64,000 nt of DNA from Deinandra increscens subsp. villosa. Its lineage: Eukaryota > Streptophyta > Magnoliopsida > Asterales > Asteraceae. Positions within the stretch are counted from its first letter, which is position 1; every line of letters starts with the position of its first letter. The position numbers were made by a program, and so were the translations under genes. The DNA is taken from NCBI GenBank assembly GCA_039602395.1, contig JBCNJP010000007.1, positions 128,328,952-128,392,951 on the forward strand, in the 5' to 3' direction. This document shows, one piece after another, positions 1 to 11,820 of the stretch. Below the pieces are notes generated by a model that had not been told where the DNA came from, searched no databases, and saw only the letters and a program-made list of their open reading frames with translations.

Positions 1-1560
1 TCAAAGATTATGGATTATGTTATATGGACTCTTAGCTTTATTTATTGTTTCTTGTTTTATATGGCTTATGAGCAGTGGCGGTTCTTAATGGGTACCAGCA
101 GTGACCTCGGTCACTGCTGATTTTTTGTCCCGAGGTACCGAGTATAGGCGTTTTATGAAGAAATTTTTTATATATATCGTTTCGGTCACCACTAAATTTT
201 TTTATATATATTGAGTTGGTCACCACTAATTTTTTTTTTAATATTGAATGTATTAAGTCAGTCTCCAACGTAAAATTATTTATAAACGTTATGTATCTAC
301 TAAAATAATATCAAAAATTAGATCTTAAATGACTTATTTTAACTAAAACAAAGTTTAGGGTTGTTTTGGTAACTAAAACAAAGTATAAGGGTACTCATTT
401 ATAGTTTTTTTGTTTGAACCGACTCGACCCGGATTCAATATTTTTTGTTCTAATGGATTGACCCGACCCGAATTCGTTACTTATATATATATATATATAT
501 ATTGGTTTGATCCGACCCGAATTCGTTAGTTATATATATATTTTTTGGTCACATAACTTTCGGTCACCCACGAAATTTTTTTCAAGATCCGCCACTGCTT
601 ATGAGATTGCTTAAAACAACATGCTATTTCTTTTCTTGGTTTCTGGCAAAAGCTTTATTTATTATTTCTTGGTTACCCTTTTTAACCATAAACCTGTTCA
701 CTGAGTCCAAAAAATCCTTTTGAACCTTATAAAAATAGCAAATTATTGCAATTGTTATCAAAATTTATTATTTTTCATGCACTAACGACAAATGACATCG
801 TCATTTACAACATAGGTGGCACTGAGTTTTTCTTGCTCACGTTGGAAGTTTTGCACTGGCAAATGGGTTTTACTGGCAGGTCTGATGTTCTGTAGACTTT
901 TTACTTCATATTCAATCATATTATTGATATTGAAATGCATTTACTAATAATATGCAGTTTTATCTTGCGATGTAGAATAGCTATCAGTTTCATAGGAACT
1001 CTGCTTTTCCTGCCCAATGGTACGCGCAGAACTTCAGAAAAATTAAGTAATGTGTTCTACCTTGTTTTTAGTTGTAGACTGGTATCTTTTCATTTTGCAA
1101 GTGGTAAACTTTAGTTTTGAAAGCAACATGCATTAATAATTTGGGGATTTCTTCCTTCCTCCTCTTTTATGGACCGAACATCCCTACTAATTCCAAAAAG
1201 TAAGTTTGATAAAATGACACCTAAATCCCCTCAAATTTTCATTTATCTTGTCACTGCACGTAATTGAGAAATGAATTTGATAATGATCTTGAGTTGCAAA
1301 TTGCTATGACCTTCTAATTTGAATCTTTGAAACATACTTGAACTTGATAACTTTGAAATTGAACTTGGTAGTTAGTTATTATCTTAAGGTTAAAATCAAC
1401 ATTGAATAGTAAAATATCGTTGTTGCTGTTGTTGTTTTCTTTTTATTTTTAAATCTTCCACTCATACATGGGCATGGGTAAGCTTTAGAGGTGAATAAAC
1501 ATAGTGATGTAATACAAACTAGTCTAGAATAATCATCATCATATTTCATTATTCGACACA
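1..1560. repeat. Diverged U2-array spacer repeat
   Basis: Apart from the hAT insertion at 73-597, this stretch is a diverged copy of the spacer between the U2 genes. The start matches 17,231 onward (both describe an 'aaagattatgga' block followed by a pyrimidine-rich stretch). The block near 820-960 matches 17,555-17,690, and 1,130-1,250 matches 9,142-9,240. No U2 gene body lies in it. It has no convincing coding region. The match suggests that the U2 array extends, or once extended, to the left of the window. Confidence 0.6.
73..597. mobile_element. Non-autonomous hAT element (MITE), 8-bp TSD
   Basis: The ends are CAGTGGCGG and CCGCCACTG. They are flanked by a perfect 8-bp target-site duplication, cttatgag, at 65-72 and 598-605. 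The 8-bp duplication is the hAT superfamily hallmark. The 525-bp interior is AT-rich, with repeated 'ggtcaccacta' blocks and an (AT)n run near 483-505, and encodes no transposase. It is inserted in the diverged U2 spacer, which continues on both sides. Confidence 0.88.
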
Positions 1561-1680
1561 AATGATAAAGGAGCAGTGACTAAATGATACAAGAAAACGG
1601 CTTCATAGAACAAGAGGCTCATGTTTTGATCATTATGTGCATAATGTCATAAAAGCTTAAAGATTTTATTGTTTCTCAAG

Positions 1681-1972
1681 TTGCACCAAAACAAAGAACT
1701 AAGAATAAACTGAGGTCATAATGGGTGCCTTTAATCGAGGATTCATGCAAGCAGATCATGGATGTTGCTAGAACGACAAACGCAAAGACCATGGACCATG
1801 TACCGTTTCCAACCAAGAAGTGAATATACTGTGTGCTTAAATCTCCTCATGTTCACAAAGATCCGAACCCATCAACGGCTCATAGACATTCTACACCCGA
1901 CTGCACAAACCATTGACTCTTTGATGCAACCTGATGTTGCTGCTGGTGTTTGATGTTAAAGTTAAGCTGTAA
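1681..1972 (+). pseudogene. Pseudogene fragment of nuclear gene for plastid ribosomal protein uS10c (RPS10)
   Basis: The conceptual translation resembles the C-terminal half of plastid ribosomal protein uS10, a 30S subunit protein. In order it shows KLRS-stop-WVPLIEDSCKQI, then DVARTTNAKTM, then VPFPTKK-stop-IYCVLKSPHVHKD, then IRTHQRLIDILHPTAQTIDS, and a DVKVKL-like end before a stop. It is broken by a TAA in place of an aromatic codon (near 1,718), a TGA in place of a likely Arg codon (near 1,820), a frame change after HKD (near 1,865) and a 1-nt insertion just before the C-terminus (near 1,951). The N-terminal transit-peptide region is missing. The 5' edge follows a pyrimidine-rich stretch ending in AG, so it may be a genomic exon fragment rather than a retrocopy. 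I recognise the family from the conserved THQRLIDI and PTAQTIDSLMQ motifs. Confidence 0.82.
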
Positions 1973-3364
1973 ACACATCTTTAGAGTTACTTTTTGCTAT
2001 AAAAAACTTATATTTTTCATTTTTGTGTAGTGGATTTGTTACTTGTATGATTCTTGATTAAACCGATGGTGTCTGGTAAAGTGTTATGTAATTGCTTGAT
2101 CTTGAAATGATGGTTTATGCAATTTAAATAGGATTGAAGGATCTCTGTCTAAGTAGTTTATAAATGTACACTGTGAAATCATCATTCATCTATCTTTCTG
2201 CACAAGTATACCTTTCAATCTCTTAAACCTTTTATATTTTACAAGTTATCAGTTTTTATTTCTTGAAAAGCAAGTTTCACTTTGTTTTATACGGCTTATC
2301 AAAGTAGTAATTGATAATGATAGAACTAACAACATATGGAGGCAATACAATCAACTTATGTGCACTTGTTCAAGGATAATTACAAATGAGAATGATATTT
2401 ACTTGTGTGCATTTGTGTTCTTGAGCTATTTTTAAAGTGAAATGAACTAGAAAGAAGTCAAAAGAAATTTGATCTTGCACTTGAAACTTAATACGGTGTT
2501 GATAAATGAAATTAACATTAATTTTGTGTTGTATCTTGCATATGTAATTCGAAACATCTAATTATAGACTGCAAAGTTTGAAACCGATCTTTAAAACACG
2601 ACTTAAAAACTAAAATCGAATCGAATATAATTATAAAAATTCTGCTTATTGAATATGACTTTTAGATTGAAGTTTAACGACAAATACCAATTTGGACCAA
2701 CTATCAAGTTGCAAAACTAATACCTAGAACACGGTGTAATGATGTTCTATTAGAGGCTTAGAACATCCCTGATGACAAGTTTAATGCCACACTTGCCCCG
2801 ATTGCTCCCATAAACACTCTTGTATACCATTTTTTCAGTGACAGATCCAATATTGTTTTCAAGATATCTTTCGTTAACATTGCCATCATCTCCTCTGTTT
2901 CCTCAACACGAGCTTAAAAGATTCCTCGAAACCAGAACATTATAAATCCTCTCATTGAAACATGTCGTTATTAATGGTATACAGGAATTCCTCTTGTTAT
3001 CGAAAACCATCAAATGACCAAACAATAGTGTTGTTCAAAACCGTCTCATGTGACGAAGCGTAAAAATGTCAGTTTATGATTCTTATGTTTTATTATGATT
3101 TAACATTTTTTTTGTGTGATTCTTATGTTGTATTGTGATTTAACACTAAAAAAGAAGGTGTATTCCAAGTATGTTATATTGTCTATAAAATTTAAGGGAA
3201 CTAACATATGTGATGTAAACCGAAAATAAAATCATTATTATAAATTTCCTCTAGTTAAGCCATCACAAATTATCAGCAATGCTAATGAATTTATGTGTCG
3301 AGTCCATTCAGGCCTTGAATTTTTTGCCGTGAATCTTGTTATATATCAACTAATAAATAACTTG
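1973..3364. other. Intergenic AT-rich stretch without recognisable gene
   Basis: I find no coding region, RNA gene or well-bounded repeat here. A short duplicated phrase ('tgtgattcttatgt') occurs near 3,076 and 3,116. Confidence 0.5.
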
Positions 3365-3475
3365 TCATTTGGGTTGTAGCCAAATGGTAAGAGACAATGT
3401 TCTTTGGTGAAGATTGAGGTTCAAAACATAAAATGGTGTAATTTTAATAATATGGTGCGTCAGCTGTTAAAAAAA
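3365..3475 (+). mobile_element. Possible tRNA-derived SINE
   Basis: A head resembling a Pol III A box (tagccaaatggtaagag) and a B-box-like 'ggttcaaaac' about 35 nt later are followed by a body that ends in 'cagctgttaaaaaaaa'. A second element at 22,388-22,552 has the same kind of head and a similar end (accgttaaaaaaaa). I could not find target-site duplications, so the boundaries are approximate. Confidence 0.35.
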
Positions 3476-3772
3476 ATGGCAATAACATGAAAAAGGCATA
3501 AATTTGATCAATTTATTATCTGATACTAATAAAAAATAATAATACAATTCTGTCACGTGTCATCACAACATTGATCGTCATCATAATTTCTATGTCTTTC
3601 CCATATTAAATATCAATTCTCTTTCATTTTAAATAAGTTTGAAATAATTAAATTATATAATTAAATATATAAAATATTTTTTTTTATATTTTGTATCTTA
3701 TGATAAAATATAATTTAATAATACTTAAATCTTCATTATCTATAATTTTTTTCTTTTAAATATTTTTAAGGC

Positions 3773-4111
3773 AAATTGGATTTTAATAATCCAAACTAAG
3801 AGCTATTGGCCGATAATAATCCAAACTATCAGTTTAACTAGTGGCGGTCCCAACTTTTATTTTCGTTGTTAAGGGCAATCCGGGTAGCATGATTTTCATA
3901 TATTTACACTTGATTTACGTTTGTTTTTACTTTTATGTTTCCTCATTATCAACATTACGAGGCGAAAATCAATGTAAGTGTATGAAGTTATGTCACCGGG
4001 ATTGCTTTAGACCACGAAAATGAAAGTTGAGACCGCTACTAGTCAAACTGATAGTTTAGATTGTTATCGGCTAATAGGGTTATAATTTGGATTATTAAAA
4101 TCCAATTTTTC
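3773..4111. mobile_element. Foldback MITE with ~75-bp inverted repeats
   Basis: The left arm (about 3,773-3,847), reading aattggattttaataatcc and ending at 'ctagtggcggtc', is the inverse of the right arm (about 4,026-4,111), which ends in 'ggattattaaaatccaattt'. The 180-bp centre has no credible coding sequence. The target-site duplication is unclear, so I do not assign a superfamily. Confidence 0.65.
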
Positions 4112-5523
4112 TATTTTTTATTGCTTATTATAACATCTAATATTTATAAATCTTAATTAGCAAGTTCTCATTGTATTTATTGAAGTCATGTGAACTCATG
4201 TTATAGTAGCCTAGTAGAGTTCTAGTCTAGCATTATATAAAATATAACACTTTCTTATTTCATAAACTTATCTATCACCAATTCACTAATTCACTGGCAC
4301 ACCCACCGACTTGCCTTCCCGCCATACCTGTTCCTTGCCAAGCACGCCACTCTTCCCTATCCTATCGGACCTCTTGCATTGTGTAGCTAAGAATTAGGTC
4401 TACGAAACAGAAGCCCCTCAGGTGATGCGTTCATTCTTACTCTTAATAGCTACTAGATAATTCATATGATCAGGTGACTGATTATCCACTCGCATTTACA
4501 TCTTTTGTAACCTAAATTCCACCCGTCATTAGTTTTCTCATCGACTGATCTTCCTTCCTGATGGTTTTTATTGTTACTTTTTAGTAATCAGGTGTTCCTG
4601 ATGCTGATTTATTGATTGCGACTTCTGATTTCATTTGATCCTTATTCCATTTACTTGATTCCTTTAATCGCTTTCTAGAATGCAACTTAACTTAAGGTTT
4701 TTTGCTTGCTTATTTGGGGAAATTGTAACAGATCTGTTTCTCGCTAAATGCAACTTAAGGTTGCAATTTATAACTTGTTAGAGAGCAATTGCTTGCCTGC
4801 TGCTCTTTTTATACCGGTTCAAAAAGGGTGCTGAATATGTTAAGAGTTAAGACCATCAATCACCTTGATTTAAAGCTTAGTTATCATCATCTTCATCCTT
4901 GAATTGGTAGGAAATCCAAATTTACACTATCTTACAGCCAAAAGGCTTACTTTTTTAATCTATTATGCAGCAATTATTAGTGAACTTACTCATTATGAAA
5001 GTCATGGTGTCATAGTTGAACAATCTTGTTATGATAGTGCAAAATTTCCCCTAAATGATGTGTGTAAAAGGTAATTTTGTTTGCTTGTACTCTAATGTAC
5101 AATATTTAATCCAAATATCAGGTGAGTCCCCTGATTATATACACAAGTACCAAGAGAGAATAACGTCTCTTAAAGGACGAAGTAAGTGACGTGCCTGGTT
5201 CGAACGAACAAGCCTTATTATGGTTTCTGTATAGTCAACGCAATAGTTATCAGGTTTTGAGATAAAGAATTCGGTTTATTGATAAGAGTGTGTGAGTGGG
5301 CAATGCTGGTATATTTGAGTTTGAAACAACTGTTGTGAGGGTGAGGTTACTGATCATGCCTCTCATAAAAAAGAAGCCAGTGAGTTACATTTAGAGAAGG
5401 ATCTACTATTAGATTCATCATATAGTGAACACTTTATGATCTGAAAAGGGTAGTTGTTATTAGGATTTGAACTATGGGGGTATTAACCCCTTGAAAGTTA
5501 AATTGAAGATGGATGTCCCTGCT

Positions 5524-5575
5524 ATCCCACATTTTCTGAGTGAAGAGCACAGAAACAAATGACTCCGTATATAAA
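5524..5575 (+). promoter_or_regulatory. U2 copy 1 promoter: USE and TATA
   Basis: The plant snRNA upstream sequence element core atcccacatt lies at 5,524-5,533 and tatataaa at 5,568-5,575. The USE-TATA gap is 34 nt and the TATA starts 32 nt before the RNA start. That spacing is the RNA polymerase II type; Pol III-type plant snRNA genes have about one helical turn less. Confidence 0.85.
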
Positions 5576-5599
5576 CAGCGGCCCAAGGAGAGAATCAGC

Positions 5600-5797
5600 A
5601 TACCTTTCTCGGCCTTTTGGCTAAGATCAAGTGTAGTATCTGTTCTTATCAGTTTAATATCTGATATGTGAGCCATCGGCTCACTCGATATTAATCTTAT
5701 TTTTTATGGGGAAAGGCCCACCACAATAGCTTGCTATTGAGGTCTTTAAGCGTCGCCTTGGTGTTGCACTATTACCTTGGCTTGGCGCACCCCTCCA
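5600..5797 (+). ncRNA. U2: U2 spliceosomal snRNA, copy 1 (A-U class)
   Basis: U2 snRNA pairs with the intron branch point in the spliceosome. The 5' end atacctttctcggcc, the stem-loop I sequence, the GTAGTA branch-point-pairing motif in 'gtgtagtatctg', and the conserved 3' end 'ggcgcacccctcca' are all present, and the length of 198 nt fits plant U2. Stem-loop II has the arms gtgagcc/ggctcac. The Sm-site region reads ttattttttatgggg. It differs from copy 3 at two 3'-region positions (gaggtctttaag against ggggtctttgag). Copy 1 is probably the same locus as copy 3 seen in an overlapping contig. Confidence 0.95.
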
Positions 5798-7205
5798 ATC
5801 TTTAGTTTATTTTTGCACTTCCTTTCTCTAGTAATTATAATGTATTTCAATTGGTTGCTAAATGTTACTATGTCATCTTTTTTGAATTGGATGTATCTGT
5901 TCATGCTCTTACTCTTAGATGCTACTTACCTACTGCAGTGTAAATGGGACAGCTTTTTTAGATGGTCAAACGGTTGGGTTTTGTTTTTTTAAATTGCTCA
6001 ATAGAAAGCAACAGGTGAAATACAATCTAGAGAGATTTCTCCCTTCCTCCTGTTATAGGAAGTAGAGGAGCTTTCATCGACACACATACCCCTTAAAAGG
6101 TGTAAATATCATGCCTTGAAATTGATATGACACTACACTTGAAATTAATCTTGACTTTAAAGATGAATTTGATATTAATCTTGTGTTGCAAAATGGTATG
6201 AACTTCTAATTTGAAACTTTGAAATATACTTGTACTTGAAACTTTGAAATTCAACTTGGTAGTGATTATCTGAAGGTTAAAATTAGGTTTGATTAGTAAA
6301 TATGTTGGTTTTTTATCTTCTCCCTCATGCATGGCCATAGCCCATTGATAAGCTTAAGAGGTGAATGAGCATCCGTATCTGGCAATCCTCTTGCAAACTT
6401 GTGTATTGTCTTAACATACTGATGTTATACAAACTAGTCTAGAACAATTATAATCAGATTCCATTATTTAACACAAATAATGTGCTCAATAGGGTAAGAC
6501 TCTCACCTTGATTAAAAGGTTAATTTATCATCATCCCTGAATTAGACTACACATAAGAATCCTAAATTTATATTATCCTACAGCCTAATGCTTACTTTTT
6601 AATCTACTGTGTAGTCACTACTATTGGAATTAACTCATTACAAAAATGATCTTATCATGGTTGGAGTTATCTATTACAGCACTGTCTCTTAGCTGCTTTA
6701 AAACTAAATGGTGTTGTCACAGTTGTAGTATGCACTGAAAAAGTCATCAATTATGTGATTCCATCTTGCAGTCAAAATGTTTTCTTGGCGATGATTGCTT
6801 TTGAGGGAATTGGATATATAGCCAATAGTCATCAGGATTAGAGAAGCTATTGTAGTATGCACTGAAAATGTCATCAATTATGTGATTCCATCTTGCAGTT
6901 CACAAGTGATTATGCTATTATAGCGAACACGATAGTTATCGCAGTTAGAGATGAACTCATGAACAGTTATCGCAGTTAGAGATAAAGAGTTCTGCTGATT
7001 GATAAATGCTAAGATTGTGAGTTGGCAACTCTGAGATATTTAGTTTTCAGGGTGAGGATCTAGAGGGTTAATTTAGTATCAAATAAGTAATGAACGCTTT
7101 ATGATCTCAAAAGGCTAGTAATTTTTAGATTTGGGCATTGATCGACATTCCTTTATGGTATTAAATCCTGAGAGATGAAAACTAAAGGGACAAAAGTCTA
7201 TCACA

Positions 7206-7257
7206 GCCTCACACTGTGTCAGTGAAGAGTACAAGTTGAAAAGAATGTCTATACAAA
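7206..7257 (+). promoter_or_regulatory. U2 copy 2 promoter, degenerate USE and TATA
   Basis: The USE position reads gcctcacact (7,206-7,215) and the TATA position reads tatacaaa (7,250-7,257). The 34-nt and 32-nt spacings are kept, but both elements depart from the sequences of copies 1, 3 and 5. Confidence 0.65.
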
Positions 7258-7281
7258 GATCAGCCAAAGGAGACTAAAAAC

Positions 7282-7479
7282 ATACCTTTCTCGGCCTTTT
7301 GGCTAAGATCAAGTGTAGTATCTGTTCTTATCAGTTTAATATCTGATATGTGGGCCATTGGCCCACTCGATATTAACCTTATTTTTTGTGGGGAAAGATC
7401 CATCACAATAGCTTGCTTTTGGGGTCTTTGAGTGTTGCCTTGGTGTTCCACTACTACCTAGGCCTGGCGCACCCCTCCA
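7282..7479 (+). ncRNA. U2: U2 spliceosomal snRNA, copy 2 (G-C class, diverged)
   Basis: The first 100 nt are intact, including the branch-point-pairing region. Stem II arms are gtgggcc/ggcccac. The Sm-site region is ttattttttgtgggg. The 3' half carries substitutions not seen in the other copies, for example gatcc for ggccc, gcttttgg for gctattgg and cctagg for ccttgg. With its weak promoter this copy may be a low-expression variant or a pseudogene. It corresponds to copy 4 in the other contig but differs from it at about nine positions. Confidence 0.88.
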
Positions 7480-9771
7480 ATGTTAGTTTAAGGTATTTGG
7501 TTTTTGTGTTAAATCAAAGAAATTATTATATTGGTTTTTGTAAAACTGGATAAGTGTAACAGGAGACATGAATGATCTAAATTGAAGTTGGCTGTGCTGC
7601 TGTATCTGAAATGATAATATAAAATGCTTGCGGAATAATTGTGGAATTCATTGTTGCTGCTCGTTGCTTTATTACTTTCTTTAGGAATTGTTTCTTTAGC
7701 ACCAAAAATACGCCAACTTCTGGAATTGAGTTACTTTTCCAGCAGAGGTCCTCCGAAAGTCATTTTTTAAGTTTTGGTTCGACTGGACGTGTTCATAATA
7801 TGCTTTAATTAAAAGTTATGGTTTATATTTGTTTTACTAAAGGCTTTCCAAGAGATGGCTAAACCTGTGAAAAGGGACTTGGTGTCATATATTATTGAGT
7901 TCTCAGTGTGTGACATCCGGCTTTACTTGACACCTCTCAACTCTCTTCACATTTCCCATACCCATTTTACATATGTAACTCATTGATTTCCATATATACA
8001 CCTTTATGTTCTTCTGTAATAAAAAATAATCTCCAAACACCATCATCGAAGTTATATGTGTGATATGTGAGAGATTGAAGTCACAAGAATTAGATAATTG
8101 TTGTGGGCTTGTCTACAAATCAGAAGGTTAGTGATCATCAGCAGATAGTTTTTCAAGCTTCGAGTTCATCATTTCAGTGGGTAAGCCATTCTAACCCAAA
8201 AATCTCATTGTTTCCTTGGTAAAATAGGGCATAATTAAAAGAATTAATGGGTATAACAGGTTGAATGAAAAGTGCAGGAGGCTTGAGGAAATCCTACAGG
8301 AGAAATCATCAACATTAAACCCACTTGGTAAGCCATTAGAACCTAAAGGTCCGAGGTTTGATTGATACAGGGAGATTATGGTGTATAAAGGTGTTTAAAA
8401 GAAGAATGGGTAATAACAAATCATTGATTTTAGGGGGGAAAAACAAGAAGTTTTCTACTGTATTAATAGAAAACCTGGTTTGTAGTTCGAAAGCAACATA
8501 AAATTTATGTTCTGAGTTATGTCGACTTGAAGCACGGGCGTGCAATCAGAGGGACGATCATGAAAGGGAAAATCAATGGAGCATGGTTATGCATGTATGA
8601 AACAAGGCCGTGCAACAAACCTGCATGGCTGTGATAGTCACAACAGAGTGATGCCTTGTTGTGAAAACATGAGATTAAAGTCATGCACACCTCAAGAATA
8701 TGCACCAGAAGGTGCAAGGCGGTGCACTTTTCAGCAGAATAAGAAGCTTAGATTTTTACCATATACATACTCAATACTTTATGAAAACTTATTTTTAACC
8801 TATGCTTTTAAAACTTGGGAAAGTTTTGATAAACACGGAATAAACCTATAAACACTAAGCCTATGGGTACCAAAAACGCATGCTAGAAACTAAGGCGTGA
8901 TGACTGATGGTGGTGATTATGGTATAGGTTCTCTGATGAATGGTGGTGTTAAAAGGTTCTACTACATCAATGCAAAGACACATGGAAAGCCATTTTGGCA
9001 CTATTTTGTGGCATTAAATCCTGGTCTAGCCCTTTGAGCTATCGTTAACACTGAGAATGTCTCTTCGTGCAACGCAAAGACACAACATTTTGGGACGTCA
9101 TGAAATACTAGGTATGTGATCTTTAGACAGTAACGTGTTACATGCACTAATAGTTTGGGGATTTCTCCCTTCCTCCTCTTTTATGGACCTCTAATTCCAA
9201 AAATTAAGTTTGAAAAAATGACACCTAATCCCCTCAAAGTTCAATTTGTCCTATCTCGCCATTGCACATAATGTGAGTTATTTCGACTTTAACCTTACAT
9301 GTGATGAAGTGTGTGGATTTACCAAATGATATTAATTCACATGAGTAGCCAAATGAGATGATCGACAATGCATACGTTCTTGTGCATTTGCATGTCCCAA
9401 AAACTGTTTTGCCACATTTTTGAATTGACTTAAAATATTCAGAATGTTCAAGATGTGTTCCGACTAAATCGTTTGTGGTTTTGTAAACCTGGCACATACC
9501 ATCACCCTACAATATACAACAAAATACAATAAACATTATATTCCAAAACAATAAAGAATTAAAATTTATGAAAAAGGTGACAAGTGGATGTAATATAAAT
9601 AAAAATTATCAATTCTTATATGCGATTTGTTGATTGCACCTTGTATTTTTGTTTGATCCTTTTTCCATCTAACTTGTTTCATTTTTTCGATTCTACGATT
9701 ATGATAACTTTAAGATCCTGCATTTTTTTCTGGTTTATTAGTTAAAGAAATTGTTTGTATCCTGCAGTAAT

Positions 9772-10271
9772 NNNNNNNNNNNNNNNNNNNNNNNNNNNNN
9801 NNNNNNNNNNNNNNNNNNNNNNNNNNNNNNNNNNNNNNNNNNNNNNNNNNNNNNNNNNNNNNNNNNNNNNNNNNNNNNNNNNNNNNNNNNNNNNNNNNNN
9901 NNNNNNNNNNNNNNNNNNNNNNNNNNNNNNNNNNNNNNNNNNNNNNNNNNNNNNNNNNNNNNNNNNNNNNNNNNNNNNNNNNNNNNNNNNNNNNNNNNNN
10001 NNNNNNNNNNNNNNNNNNNNNNNNNNNNNNNNNNNNNNNNNNNNNNNNNNNNNNNNNNNNNNNNNNNNNNNNNNNNNNNNNNNNNNNNNNNNNNNNNNNN
10101 NNNNNNNNNNNNNNNNNNNNNNNNNNNNNNNNNNNNNNNNNNNNNNNNNNNNNNNNNNNNNNNNNNNNNNNNNNNNNNNNNNNNNNNNNNNNNNNNNNNN
10201 NNNNNNNNNNNNNNNNNNNNNNNNNNNNNNNNNNNNNNNNNNNNNNNNNNNNNNNNNNNNNNNNNNNNNNN
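9772..10271. other. Assembly gap (500 N)
   Basis: Exactly 500 N, a typical arbitrary gap size. The sequences on either side are copies of each other. Confidence 0.99.
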
Positions 10272-11546
10272 CTTTCTTATTTCATAAACTTATCTATCAC
10301 CAATTCACTAATTCACTGGTACACCCACCGACTTGCCTTCCCGCCATACCTGTTCCTTGCCAAGCACGCCACTCTTCCCCTATCCTATCGAACCTCTCGC
10401 ATTGTGTAGCTAAGAATTAGGTCTACGAAACAGAAGCCCCTCAGGTGATGCGTTCATTCTTACTCTTAATAGCTACTAGATAATTCATATGATCAGGTGA
10501 TTGATTATCCACACGCATTTACATCTTTTGTAACCTAAATTTCACCCGTCATTAGTTTTCTCATCGACTGATCTTCCTTCCTGATGGTTTTATATTGTTA
10601 CTTTTAGTAATCAGGTGTTCTTGATGCTGATTTATTGATTGCGACTTCTGATTTCATTTGATCCTTATTCCATTTACTTGATTCCTTTAATCGCTTTCTA
10701 GAATGCAACTTAACTTAAGGTTTTTTGCTTGCTTATTTGGGGAAATTGTAACAGATCTGTTTCTCGCTAAATGCAACTTAAGGTTGCAATTTATAACTTG
10801 TTAGAGAGCAATTGCTTGCCTGCTGCTCTTTTTATACCGGTTCAAAAAGGGTGCTGAATATGTTAAGAGTTAAGACCATCAATCACCTTGATTTAAAGCT
10901 TAGTTATCATCATCTTCATCCTTGAATTGGTAGGAAATCCAAATTTACACTATCTTACAGCCAAAAGGCTTACTTTTTTAATCTATTATGCAGCAATTAT
11001 TAGTGAACTTACTCATTATGAAAGTCATGGTGTCATAGTTGAACAATCTTGTTATGATAGTGCAAAATTTCCCCTAAATGATGTGTGTAAAAGGTAATTT
11101 TGTTTGCTTGTACTCTAATGTACAATATTTAATCCAAATATCAGGTGAGTCCCCTGATTATATACACAAGTACCAAGAGAGAATAACGTCTCTTAAAGGA
11201 CGAAGTAAGTGACGTGCCTGGTACGAACGAACAAGCCTTATTATGGTTTCTGTATAGTCAACGCAATAGTTATCAGGTTTTGAGATAAAGAATTCGGTTT
11301 ATTGATAAGAGTGTGTGAGTGGGCAATGCTGGTATATTTGAGTTTGAAACAACTGTTGTGAGGGTGAGGTTACTGATCATGCCTCTCATAAAAAAGAAGC
11401 CAGTGAGTTACATTTAGAGAAGGATCTACTATTAGATTCATCATATAGTGAACACTTTATGATCTGAAAAGGGTAGTTGTTATTAGGATTTGAACTATGG
11501 GGGTATTAACTCCTTGAAAGTTAAATTGAAGATGGATGTCCCTGCT

Positions 11547-11598
11547 ATCCCACATTTTCTGAGTGAAGAGCACAGAAACAAATGACTCCGTATATAAA
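11547..11598 (+). promoter_or_regulatory. U2 copy 3 promoter: USE and TATA
   Basis: USE atcccacatt at 11,547-11,556 and tatataaa at 11,591-11,598, with 34-nt and 32-nt spacing as in copy 1. Confidence 0.85.
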
Positions 11599-11622
11599 CA
11601 GCGGCCCAAGGAGAGAATCAGC

Positions 11623-11820
11623 ATACCTTTCTCGGCCTTTTGGCTAAGATCAAGTGTAGTATCTGTTCTTATCAGTTTAATATCTGATATGTGAGCCATC
11701 GGCTCACTCGATATTAATCTTATTTTTTATGGGGAAAGGCCCACCACAATAGCTTGCTATTGGGGTCTTTGAGCGTCGCCTTGGTGTTGCACTATTACCT
11801 TGGCTTGGCGCACCCCTCCA
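11623..11820 (+). ncRNA. U2: U2 spliceosomal snRNA, copy 3 (A-U class)
   Basis: A 198-nt U2 with an intact 5' end, branch-point-pairing motif, gtgagcc/ggctcac stem II and 3' end. It closely matches copy 5, also in the 3' half where copy 1 differs, so it is the better representative of this locus. A TA-rich 3' flank (aatctttagtttat) is compatible with the plant snRNA 3' box. Confidence 0.95.

Larger units (their letters stand above)
4250..9771. repeat. Left copy of 5.5-kb duplicated segment (end of contig 1)
   Basis: This segment matches 10,272-15,803 almost base for base, with a few substitutions and small indels and an offset drifting from 6,022 to 6,032. It carries U2 genes 1 and 2. It ends exactly where the N run begins, while its partner starts exactly where the N run ends. 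That geometry indicates overlapping contig ends (see findings). Between the U2 genes the spacer holds no credible protein gene. The small open frames near 8,336-8,851 sit in a region with repeated 'gtgca' motifs that looks transposon-derived. Confidence 0.9.

Noticed and set aside
3370..3440. Possible tRNA gene
   Set aside because: A- and B-box-like sequences are present but no cloverleaf can be formed; a SINE head is a better reading.
4430..4620. Possible box C/D snoRNAs (several tgatg and ctga motifs) in the U2 spacer
   Set aside because: No properly spaced C and D boxes with terminal stems; the motifs are expected by chance in this composition.
8336..8851. Overlapping open frames on both strands, present again at 14,362-14,877
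   Set aside because: They are preserved only because the segment is duplicated. No recognisable domain; the 'gtgca'-rich sequence looks like transposon debris.
7911..8880. Possible solo LTR beginning tgtgacatccgg
   Set aside because: No matching end and no target-site duplication found; it could be an old LTR but the boundaries cannot be supported.
9751..10420. Open frames running through the first N gap
   Set aside because: They consist almost entirely of unknown bases. The same applies to frames across 45,280-46,045.
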